A stretch of DNA of 64,000 nt from Antedon bifida (Eukaryota > Echinodermata > Crinoidea > Comatulida > Antedonidae): NCBI GenBank assembly GCA_963402885.1, contig OY727099.1, positions 11,644,001-11,708,000 on the forward strand, read 5' to 3'. Made by a program: the position numbers and the translations under genes. Positions 48,180-58,416 of the stretch are shown one piece after another. Numbering within the stretch: position 1 is the first letter of the stretch; each line of letters starts with the position of its first letter. The notes under the pieces were generated by a model. That model was not told the DNA's origin. It saw only the letters and a program-made list of their open reading frames with translations, and ran no database searches.

Positions 48180-48509
48180 TGAATGATGAAATTAATGATT
48201 CCATATATACTGTACTATTTTCTATGTCCATGACATTATCATTTGACAAGTTATCATCACTCCATTTGAAAAGATCATAGCAATATATTAGATTTATCAA
48301 CTTGAAACACCTGAAAGATCATTCCACCTCAGGTCAAGCATGCCAGGTTTTAATACAACTTTGTTTACTTCACATACCTCCAATAAGTCTCTTATAATAG
48401 TACATGAGAGATTACAATCAACCAAGTCAAGATGACGTAATTCTGGTAAGAATTGTAATAACCAAGCTAATTTGAATCCTTTAATTGCAGCTGTTGCAGT
48501 GAAGACCAC
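48180..48509 (-). pseudogene. Frame-disrupted extra LRR sequence after the NLR stop
   Basis: Past the stop, LRR coding continues in another frame (FKLAWLLQFLPELRHLDLVD, CEVNKVVLKPGMLDLRWNDL). It then continues in a third frame (CFKLINLIYCYDLFKWSDDN), ending at FENISI before a stop near 48,180. At least two frame changes separate these from the main frame. The alignment breaks inside the fifth unit, where a normal LDLSGLDLAAIK segment is replaced. This is either a decayed C-terminal repeat or the remains of a longer ancestral LRR array. Confidence 0.75.
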
Positions 48510-51500
48510 AAATATCTAAACGTTTCCATGTCAAAATACAACCAATCTGCAAGACTTTCTAGATTACCAACTGACAAACTATAATCACTCCATTTGAATG
48601 AATCCATTAGATTTATCAACGTGAAAAGTGAAACACCATCTATATCTGAAAGATCATTTTCCTCTAGTCTAAGCATACCAGGTTTCAATACCACTTTGTT
48701 TATTTCACATTCCCCCAATAAGTCTCTAATAATAGTACCTGAGAGATTACAATCAACCAAGTCAAGTTGATGTAATTCTGGTGAGAATTGTAATAACCAA
48801 GCTAATTTGGATACATTAATTGCAACTAAATCAAGACCACTTAAATCTAAACTGTTCCATGTCAACATACTACCATGTTCATGGCAGGCATCTGCAAGAC
48901 TTTCTAGATTATCAACTGACAAGTTATAATCACTCCATTTGAAAATTTTAACATCAGAAGGCATGGATCCATAAATTATCCAAGCCAGAGGAGGCATGGA
49001 TCTAGAATCACCGGAATATATATCACCATTAATTAGATTTACCAACTTGGAAAGTGAAACACCATCTATTGCTGAAAGATCATTTCCTTTTAGTCTATAC
49101 ATACCAGGTTTCAATACCACTTTGTTTACTTCACATTCCTCCAATAAGTCTCTTATAATAGTACCTGAGAGATTACAATCAACCAAGTCAAGATGACATA
49201 ATTCTGGTGAGAATTGTAATAACCAAGCTAATTTGGATCCTTTAATTGCAGCTAAATCAAGACCACTTAAATCTAAACTGTTCCATGCCAACATACTACC
49301 ATGTTCATGGCAGGCATCTGCAAGACTTTCTAGATTATCAACTGAAAATCTAAAATCACTCCACTTGAAACGTTTATCAGGTATATGTATGAAGACATAC
49401 TTAACGGAAGAGTAAAACATTAGATTTACCAACTTGGAAAGTGAAACACCATCTATATCTGAAAGATCATTTCCCTTTAGATTAAGCATACCAGGTTTTA
49501 ATACCACATCGTTTACTTCACATTCCTTCAATAAGTCTCTTATAATAGTACCTGAGAGATTACAATCAACCAAGTCAAGTTGATGTAATTCTGGTGAGAA
49601 TTGTAATAACCAAGCTAATTTGGATACATTAATTGCAGCTAAACGAAGACCACTTAAATTGAAATGTATCCATGTCAACATACTACCATGTTCATGGCAG
49701 GCATCTGCAAGACTTTCTAAATTATCAACTGACAAGCTATAATCAGTCCATTTGAAAATTTTATCATGAGAATGCACGAATCCATAAAATCTCCTAGCCA
49801 GAAAAGACATGGATCTAGAAACACCGGAATATAAATCACCATTAATTAGATTTACCAACTTGGAAAGTGAAACACCATCTATTGCTGAAAGATCATTTCC
49901 TTTTAGTCTAAGCATACCAGGTTTCAATACCACTTTGTTTACTTCACATTCATCCAATAAGTCTCTTATAATAGTACCTGAGAGATTACAATCAACCAAG
50001 TCAAGATGACGTAATTCTGGTGAGAATTGTAATAAACAAGCTAATTTGGATCCTTTAATTGCAGCTAAATCAAGACCACTTAAATCTAAATGTTTCCATG
50101 TCAACATACTAGCATGTTCATGGCAGGCATCTGCAAGACTTTCTAGATTACTAACTGACAAGCTATAATCAGTCCATTTGAAAATATAGCAGTTCAATAG
50201 ATTTACTAACTTTGAAAGTGAAACACCATCTATTGCTGAAAGATCATTTCCCTTTAGACAAAGCTGTATGTCGTTCGATAGCAACGTGGCTTGCTTGTTA
50301 AATAATGCATTGAAAACTGCACCAGATAATTGACAATCACTCAAATTTATGTCATAAGTTACCTTCATCATAATTGTCAGTGAACCTACAGAAATATTAC
50401 TTAAATCATTATCACTGAGGTCAATCTTTTCTAATTCTAAGGATATGTCATTTGCTTGATCAATAACATGATTCAATACATCAATACTACCAGATTTGAA
50501 ATTCAGATGCAGTTGTTTACAAGAAAATTGCAACAAATGAATCAAGAATTTACGATTTGTTGACTTCATAACATTAATATACCTAAAACTGTATTTAAAT
50601 TGAAAATTTTCCATTACAGCTGAAAGGGTATCAATCTCACTGTCTTCTAACAATGAATGCAATTCAAACAACCTGCCATCATCATCATCTATATAATCAT
50701 CACTCATTAGTCCATGTATAATGATATAGATATGAACTAGCATAGAACAAAATGGTTTTGTTGGTTTAGTGTCTTTAGTTTCTATGACCTTTAATAGTGT
50801 ATCTACAATACACTTTGAATTTTTCTTAAACCTTTTAAAACAAATGTTCATAAGTTGTACTAAATGTTTATTTTCAATTGTTTCATCATAATGAAGAACA
50901 TTTCTCATCTCACACACAGCATCAGTTGATATATTTGGTAAATCACCTATTACATGTATTTCATGTTCTGGCTTCACATAGCTGAAATACTTTACTAGTG
51001 AATAGTAGTTTGGAGCTGTTTTCACCTTTAACCAATGTTTCATAATTTTACCAGCTTCTTTCCCTAGGAATTCTATAGTGAATATGATTGTCATGTGTAG
51101 ATATGGATTTAACAGCATCTTTTTACACTCTTCTTCATTCATCTCATTTGACAAACATGCATTAGCAAGGTAAAACCCAGCTAAAGCCTCTGAAACTAGC
51201 TTGTGTGTGGGTGCAAAAATTGCCTTTCTATCTGTTTTAATATTAGATGCTTTTTTGTAAACAAATCCAAGTTTAAGTGCTAATTCTACTGTATCCTTGT
51301 CAACCATACCATCAAACTCATTTTTATAGATATAGAGTTTGTTTTCCTTTAAGCCTCCAAGCATACATTGACCTAGTGCAAGTATAGCCTTTTTATATGG
51401 ATCTTTAATATCCCCAAATTCTGCAATTTTACTTCCCTGTACCTTTGTATGTTGATTCAAAGTGCAACAAATTATTTCTTTAAACAAATCTGATATGGTA

Positions 51501-52449
51501 ATTGACACAGGATTTAAATTGAAATGCAAAAATGATGTGGATTTTTCAAACATGCTACAAATTATAAGTAACAACAATGGAGAAGAACACAATTTAAGTA
51601 TATTTGTGTATTCGATTACATCATCAGAATCTGAATACTCTTCATCTGAAAGCTCCGAGTCTGAGTAATCAATGGAGGTATACCTCCATGTGTAATCCAT
51701 GTGTGAGTCAAGGTTTAATTTTGTAATTAACTGCTTTCCTAATTCAGAATTGTCATTAAAGTATTTCTCAATATAAAGCTTCTTCATTTTTGCACTAAAT
51801 CCATTGACCTGAACATGTACATCACAATTTTCAACAAATGTTGTAATATTTTCAGGTCGAGATGTTATTAATGTGATATTATTGTAACCTGATCTAAAAT
51901 ATAACAGGTTTAGTCGATTTTCAGAACCTTTCTTTAACTCATCTAATCCATCTAATAGGATCACTATTTCTTGCCCATGTTGAATCATGAATTGTTTAAT
52001 TATTCTTACAGAATCTTCTTTGGTTTTTAAATTCATAAGAACAGCAAATCTGTCAAGGTCAAGTTGATCAACAATACTATCTATGATTGTCTTTCCTACA
52101 TCTATGTCTCTGATATTTATAAAAAACAATACTTTGTCAGAAAATGCATCATCCTTACCCTTAGCCCAGTTATAAGAAATGTATCTGAGAAGAGTTGTCT
52201 TTCCCATCCCTCCTTTACCTGTAATTAGAACTTTACATGACCTGTTAGATTTTATAATCTTCAATACTTCCTCCATACTTGTAGGTTTAGCCTCTTGTTC
52301 CCTCGTTGCCTGGTCAACCTGTTTTTGTTTTGTAGATTGAAGTAATGTGAGATCTGTGAATACATCTGCAATATCTACTTTGTGTTCTTCCCTGAAAACT
52401 GCTGTTCCCATTAGGTTCATGTCTTTGTATAAATCTTCTTCAGAAACAT
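48467..52449 (-). CDS. NACHT-LRR exon
   Basis: A single long exon starting VSEEDLYKDMNLMG. Numbered from the Met at 52420, Walker A GKGGMGKTT spans about 68-76, Walker B ILLDGLDE about 154-161, and sensor-like LITSRPENI about 185-193. Winged-helix and NACHT-associated regions follow (FAPTHKLVSEALAGFYLANA). LRRs start near residue 620 (LEKIDLSDNDLSNISVGSL). From about 50,300 down come four full copies and one decayed copy of a 130-140-residue double-LRR unit carrying NDLSxIDGVSLSKLVNL, LSVDNLESLADACHEHGSML, LDLVDCNLSGTIIRDLL and VVLKPGM. The acidic run SDSELSDEEYSDSDD near 255-270 is an unusual insertion. The frame ends within the last repeat. Confidence 0.92.
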
Positions 52450-54660
52450 CTTAATATCTGGTAAGAATCAAGTAAAGAATAAATAAATAACAATAGCTAA
52501 AGAGTACTTTTCAATGTAAGTTTAGTAAAAGAAAAATATCTATGCTGTACAGTAGTACCAATGTAGTAATAGCTTTCTGTCTATAAATTTTATTCCAAAT
52601 ATGTTTTTGCTTTGTTTTATTTCTTTAATAATAATTTTAGAGAAACAACAAAAAGCATAAATTCATTTTATTTTCTTTAAATAACTCAGTATCAGACAAC
52701 GCTTGCAACATTTTTTCAAAACATACTGTAAAATACATTTATGGGAATGGTTAATTATTTCTGGTATTAAATGGACAGAATATAGTATAAAAATACCAAT
52801 CAAAGACAAACAAACAAAATTAAATTCAAGTATTTTCAAGATAATTATCAATAATTATTATACTATCAAATCAGGTTTTTCTTCTTTTGTACTTAACGTA
52901 CCATTATTTCTTGGTGATAGCTTTTTTCCTTCAGAATTTGAAGATGGTGGTTTTAATCCTGTTTCATGCAATTTTGGATCTAAGTAAACAAAAACATGTG
53001 AGATTACCAAAGTAAGCAACATTGGGCTCAGTTGCATTCTGGATGGGAGACTGTCTGGGAATATCGACAGGTGCTGTATATATCAGAGAGTGATAATATC
53101 GGACTACCATGTGATAGGCATGAGTTCAAGCCTATCTCTACCATACTGATTGCATCCTTAGGATGCCTTACTCTCATTGACTTCGGATGGGATGTAAAGC
53201 TGTTGGTCCTGTGTACATAATGCACGGTAAAGAACTTGGTACACTATTCAGAAAGAGTAGGGGAGGGGATTGTCTCCAGGTGTGCTGATCTGGTAGGCGC
53301 TACACTGCTGGCTGCCATTGGTCCATGGAGGGCCTAATCCAAATTTCCTCAGTTTATTTGAGGACCAAGAATGAATAAATATTATGGATTAATGAATCCA
53401 TGATAAATACATTTATTATATAATTTAACATTCTAGATATTAATGATTTTGATGACATCACAAAATGTAATACAATATACAGTACATTCTATATGCTCAC
53501 TTTATCTGCCAACATCTATTTTGCCTAATTTCTTTTTTATGTATAAATACAAAATATAAAACAAACCATCAAAAAAAATCTCCAAAGACCAGTCCATTTG
53601 ATTGGCTTTTAAAGCTGTAAGAAATCTGTCCATCTTTGTCACATCCTCATCAATGATCCCTCTGTGTTCAAAGTCCATAATCAAACTCCAGCTGTCCTGA
53701 TATCTCTTTACTGGATTGTTATGTAAAGAATCAAGTGTATATACTTCATCCCTATTAAGTTCTGCTCCAAGTTGAAAAAGTCTTTGTCTGTAAGGTGTTA
53801 ACATTATTACTTTATGATCCTTAATATCTTCTGGAGGTTGATTCATAACTTTTGATTTAAAGCCAAATTGCTTAGTTATCTTTATTGTATCATATAGAAT
53901 AGTAAGATTTGATGAGCTCAGACTTCCAGAGGCTGTTAAATCCTGTAGTAGATCCATGACACTTTTAGCTCCCTCCACATGCACGTTAGACATAGCCAGA
54001 TGGTCTTTGTATAAAAGTTTCAATGGAGTAAGGTAGTTATGTCTATCATACCACTCTGCTGTTTCAGTCATCAGTTGGTTAAAATCATCCTCAGAGATTT
54101 CTAGAAAGAAAAGTAAAACACCCTTATATTTTTAAGAGGGTTTTGTAAAGGACCAAAAGTCGACATAATCCTAATAAAACAAGGTAACATAACTAGAGTT
54201 GAAAGATGTACAAATCCACCAATCATGAAGTGTGGGACATGTGTGGGAATGTGAAGTGCTAGTTTTTACAAGCATAGCCATAGACTTAAAACAAGACTAT
54301 ATATCATTGCATTGAAGATAATCATGACTGACAGTGACATATGACGTAGCTCAATAACAAAGGTTTGGGTTGGTGTCCGGTGGGGCTTAGTTTACCTTTT
54401 AAATTATGTTTTAGTTTCTTTATGGTTACGTTCATGTCATTTTGTTTTTTACAATGTGTGGCCTTGCACCCTTGGGTGAATCAAATGTTGTCCATGAGAA
54501 AATAAAGTATATTATTACAGTAATACTATGATGCAGTGGCTTTTTGTGGGTCAACAAACAGAATCTAACTGCACAATATTCAAAGGTAAATTGACATTGA
54601 CTCCAGGTGTATCATAAATCTACTCTTTAAATGTGTAAACTTACCTTTAGAGGATGCCAT
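48467..54660 (-). CDS. DED-DED-NACHT-LRR protein gene (NLR family)
   Basis: Coding exons, 5' to 3': 54645-54660 (MASSK), 53567-54100 (two DED-like domains), 52902-52979 (26-residue hydrophilic linker) and 52449 to the stop near 48467 (NACHT and LRRs). All junctions are phase 1, so the exons are freely combinable. NLRs are cytosolic sensors in which NACHT drives nucleotide-dependent oligomerisation, LRRs sense or restrain, and the N-terminal death-fold domain recruits signalling partners. DEDs in place of CARD or PYD are known from some invertebrate NLRs. The first exons are paralogous to the ROC-COR gene 38 kb away on the same strand. The predicted protein is about 1,530 residues. Confidence 0.88.
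52902..52979 (-). CDS. Linker exon of the NACHT-LRR gene
   Basis: A 78-nt exon: DPKLHETGLKPPSSNSEG and KKLSPRNN, with acceptor ttacttag, donor gtacgt, phase 1 both sides. The Ser/Pro/Lys-rich stretch between DEDs and NACHT is likely flexible. Confidence 0.65.
53015..53395 (+). mobile_element. 5S rRNA/tRNA-like chimeric SINE
   Basis: TGGATGGGAGACTGTCTGGG, AATA and GGTGCTGTA (about 53040-53080) match the 3' half of 5S rRNA with its internal promoter. A B-box-like GAGTTCAAGCC follows (about 53110), then a central domain (GATGTAAAGCTGTTGGTCC, TAAAGAACTTGGTACACT) of a kind shared by several marine-invertebrate SINEs. It ends in an AT-rich tail with AATAAATATT. The 5' half of the 5S part is missing. 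It lies in the intron between the DED and linker exons, antisense to the gene. Confidence 0.7.
53567..54100 (-). CDS. DED-DED exon (NACHT-LRR gene)
   Basis: 534 nt, phase 1 at both ends, starting EISEDDFNQL and ending SLEIFFDG. It shares VMDLLQDLTASGSLSSSNLT and TYRQ/PYRQ-RLFQLGAEL with the exon at 15132-15665. Differences are scattered substitutions without indels, so both copies appear under coding constraint. It supplies the N-terminal effector region of the NLR. Confidence 0.82.
54101..54644 (-). other. First coding intron of the NACHT-LRR gene
   Basis: No feature recognised. The splice sites at both ends match the paralogous intron of the ROC-COR gene (15666-16047). Confidence 0.5.
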
Positions 54661-54711
54661 GTTGTTAACTAAATCTTTTAGCTTTGTAAAGATGTTTCAG
54701 ACAAACTTTTT
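54645..54711 (-). CDS. Start exon of the NACHT-LRR gene (MASSK)
   Basis: Acceptor at 54712-54713, a short leader, then ATGGCATCCTCTAAAG at 54660-54645 and gtaag. It has the same peptide, phase and leader layout as 16048-16120. Confidence 0.75.
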
Positions 54712-55796
54712 CTACAAACGGAAGAAATGTGTAAACTAAAAATTAAAATTAATTATCATTTGTATTATTATACATTAAGTCAGTAAGAGAGGACTAAAAA
54801 TTGTAAAAACTTTTAAAAGTTACGGAGGCCATAAAAGGACATTATGTAAATGAACCCATTAATTTGAAATGGGAATGAAATACTGTACTAATAAAAATCA
54901 TTTTATTTCTTCAAAATATTCCAACTTTTCTGAAAGTTTATAAAATTACATAATACAAAGATATTCTGTGAAAAGGAAAATTTAACACAAACATTGTGGA
55001 AAGGGAACAAAATAAAATGTTGAAGGAATGAAAAAGTATTTTGAGGAAGTGCAAGTTCTTTTTTAACCTTATTAAAGACTTTTCACTATAATTTTTCGAT
55101 CTAATTTAAGGTTACAAACTGCATTTTATGCAAATATGAAATACTCCATGGACCTATTGCAATAATTGTTTCCGTCTTTAAACAGTTAAAAATGTGAAAA
55201 ATAGTAGATTCTAATAATTTAGATTCTTGCTATAAATACCAGAATGCATTGTTTGCACGTGGATTGATATTTTCGTTTTGCTTTTGTGATGTACTCACTT
55301 TCGATTAATCGTGAAAACAAATGGAAGATCCACAAGATATCAAAAATTGCATCAAGTCTCAAAGCTCAAATTACTGATCACCTGATTTCATCATACTAAC
55401 TTTATGATAATTTCATTTTTTCGTTTTTCAATGTAACTCATTTCTATTCTTTTGTATATCTAATTTGTATATTTGTATTGTTTTCATGTCATTTCAACTA
55501 AATTAAATTTGTTTCATTTAATGCCTAGGGCCTATGCCTATTGTGTGCTCCTGGCAAGATATTGCTTGATAACATGCCGAATACTATTATCATATTAATG
55601 GAAAAAAGCTTCAAAATTTCTTTTAAAAACGAAGTGTCTACGTCGACACCTAGGCGTAAATACAATCCCCATTCTATATGCCTACTACTATATTGAGACG
55701 ATCGGGCCTCCGGCAATCTAACCAAAAATTAAGACGAATAAAAATATTTAAAAAAATACTATTGGGTGAAAATTCTATTAAAATGCATTTACTTAC
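54712..55796 (-). other. 5' intron of the NACHT-LRR gene
   Basis: An inferred intron between the conserved non-coding first exon and the ATG exon. AT-rich, with no other feature seen. Confidence 0.4.
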
Positions 55797-55910
55797 AATT
55801 CACCAATGTAACTTGTAGCATTCACATGCAAAGGCTCAGGTATCTTGATGTACAGCATATACATGTTACAGAGCACCTGCACAAATTCACTCCCAGGCCT
55901 CCTAAACGCC
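55797..55910 (-). promoter_or_regulatory. Probable 5' untranslated exon and promoter-proximal region (NLR gene)
   Basis: CATTGGTGAATT with donor gtaagt, and upstream CAGGTATCTTGATGTACAGC, match 16495-16620. Two diverged genes keep this block and its donor, so it is probably the shared first exon and possibly a shared promoter. Confidence 0.5.
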
Positions 55911-55973
55911 TTTAAAACTGGTTTTTCCTGATTTTATAAATAAACTCTGGCAGGGCCTGTCTGTCTCTACCTG

Positions 55974-56110
55974 ATGTCTGTGAAGTTGGTTACTAGTTCC
56001 TAGTTCCTAGTTCCTTATTCAAATTCAATTAAAGGGACAGTCACAAATATTTTTTAAAACAGATTTTAATACGTAATAACTGTCTAATTGATTTATTATT
56101 GCATCAACAT
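55974..56110. repeat. Conserved head of the 147-bp satellite array, copy 2
   Basis: It matches 12957-13100 (TGTCTGTGAAGTTGG, the CTAGTTCCTAGTTCC iterations, AATTAAAGGGACAGTC). Confidence 0.55.
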
Positions 56111-56177
56111 GTTAGCCTTAACCTCCTCTACTTCTTCCGGTCAAAGTTCAATAACATTTTATGCATTTACACCCTCT

Positions 56178-57240
56178 ACGGCGAATAAGTAACTAGCTTT
56201 TACGAACGTTATAATACTTGACCTACTTCCTTTTTTCAAAATATTTTGGTATGGATCGATCACCCTTGACCTACTCTACCATTTGCCACCCCAGTTCCGC
56301 GAACTTTTTTGCGTCTACGCCCTCTACGGCGAATAAGTAACTGGCTTTACGAACGTTATAACACTTGACCTACTTAATTTTTTCAAAATATTTTGGTATG
56401 GATCGATCACCCTTTACCTACTCTACCATTTGCTACCCCAGTTCCGCGAACTTTTTTGCGTCTACGCCCTCTACGGCGAATAAGTAACTGGCTTTACAAA
56501 CGTTATAACACCTGACCTACTTAATTTTTTCAAAATGTTTTGGTATGAATCGATCACCCTTGACCTACTTTACCATTTGCCACCCCAGTTCCGCGAACTT
56601 TTTGGCATCTACGCCCTCTACGACGAATAAGTAACTGGCTTTACGAACGTTATAACACTTGACCTACTTAATTTTTTCAAAATATTTTGGTATAGATCGA
56701 TCACCCTTGACCTTTTCTATCATTTTCCACCCCAGTTCCGCAAACTTTTTTGCGTCTACGCCCTCAACGGCGAATAAGTAACTGGCTTTTACGAACGTTA
56801 TAACACTTGACCTATATATTTTTTTCAAAATATTTTGGTATGAATCGATCACCCTTGACCTACTTTACCATTTGCCACCCCAGTTCCGCGAACTTTTTTG
56901 CATCTACGCCCTCTACGGCGAATAAGTAACTGGCTTTACGAACGTTATAACACTTGACCTACTTAATTTTTTCAAAATATTTTGGTATGAATCGATCACC
57001 CTTTACCTACTCTACCATTTGCCACCCCAGTTCCGCGTACTTTTTTGCGTCTACGCCTTCTACGGCGAATAAGTAACTGGCTTTTACGAACGTTATAACA
57101 CTTGACCTACTTAATTTTTTCAAATTAATTTGGTATGAATCGATCACCCTTGACCTACTTTACCATTTGCCGCACCAGTTCCGCGATTTTTTTAGCATTC
57201 CTCTACGGCGAATAAGTAACTGGCTTTACGAATGTTTTTG
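56178..57240. repeat. 147-bp satellite array 2 (about 7 units), upstream of the NLR gene
   Basis: Units start at 56178, 56326, 56473, 56620, 56767, 56915, 57062 and 57205 with the same consensus as 13101-14755. Terminal units are degenerate. Here it lies 5' of the gene, not in an intron, so the two arrays were not copied as part of one simple gene duplication. Confidence 0.95.
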
Positions 57241-58416
57241 TATGGATCGATCATATATTACATACTAGAAATCATACCCGCCCCAGGGTGGATTTTAAAT
57301 GTACTTTAAAACCTTCGCAGTACAATGTTGATATTTCATTGCTCCCAAACGCCATTAGTTTCCTAATGTGGCTATTATGATACTCCATTACCTCTCCGAA
57401 CCCTTCACCTTCCCGGTGATTGGAATAGTTTAAAACTTTCCAGTGCAATTCTGTTTTTTTTTCAAAGCAACCCAAAACACTGAAGATGCCTGGCGTTAGA
57501 GATGAATAAAGAAGACAGAGGTCCAAGAAAAAGAACGAAAAAAGGATAAATGGAATGAGGGAAAGTAGAGAATCTGCAGAAAAAAAATTCCTAGAAATAT
57601 TATGGATGGATTTGGAAATGTATTTGAATACATATTATTATATTTGATAATAGTAAAAACATTTTCCTCTGGTTTAGATTAGATTGAGATTGAGATATGG
57701 TTCATTAATTATAAACCAGTATTAATTTAACATACGTGTTTAGCTGACAGCTTGAAGAAACTGTCTTGACACGGTAACTTAGATGAATAACATTTATTTT
57801 AGGTTTACAATTAACGAACTATATCTCAATATTTGATCATTTTTATTTACTTGTATGTATGTATCATTGTTTATATTTGATATGTTATGCTAAACTGTTA
57901 ATGTTTTGTATTCTCAATAAAAATTCCAAAAATTGATTCAATAAATGTAATCGTTAGTGGTTTTAATATGGAATGAAATAGATTTTTTAGTAAAGAAACT
58001 TGAGTCTAAGGTATTTTAAAATTGTTTTGTTATTAAATACTGATTATCAATTCCTTCACATGAATGAATGAATAGACTCTTATCCAACTCACACACAAGA
58101 CAAACCAGGGTTGCGCGTAATCAGGTCGGCAACTACCCACCATGTGTACATGACACTTTTTTGTGGTCGGCTACCAGAAGATGCTAACCACAACTCTTTT
58201 TGGAGCAAGCACTATCTCTACATTATTATTAATTAATGCCGCGCGCCGGTACGGTAGCTTAAGTTCGTTGCCTTAGTCGGACACTTCTAACTATTGTTAT
58301 GTTATACGATACGCACATTATCTAGGCATCTGTATATTTGTTTGGTAGTTAGTAGGATGTTTTATTTTAAGGAGTGCAGTCACATTCTTAATTTGTGCAA
58401 GTTTTAAAAATGAAGA
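57241..58416. other. Intergenic region, no feature recognised
   Basis: AT-rich, with a minus-strand 84-codon frame (57272-57526) that I cannot relate to any family. A short GC-rich spot (GCCGCGCGCCGG) is at about 58229-58240. Confidence 0.35.

Noticed and set aside
56664-56852. A reverse-strand frame across the 147-bp satellite (147 = 49 codons)
   Set aside because: Most monomers carry in-frame TAG codons twice and some are 146 or 148 bp long. The open stretch is local chance.
57272-57526. A possible remnant of another DED exon (a KLMAFG motif resembling KLIAFG of exon 11853-12407)
   Set aside because: Only a few residues match and the surrounding helices do not align.
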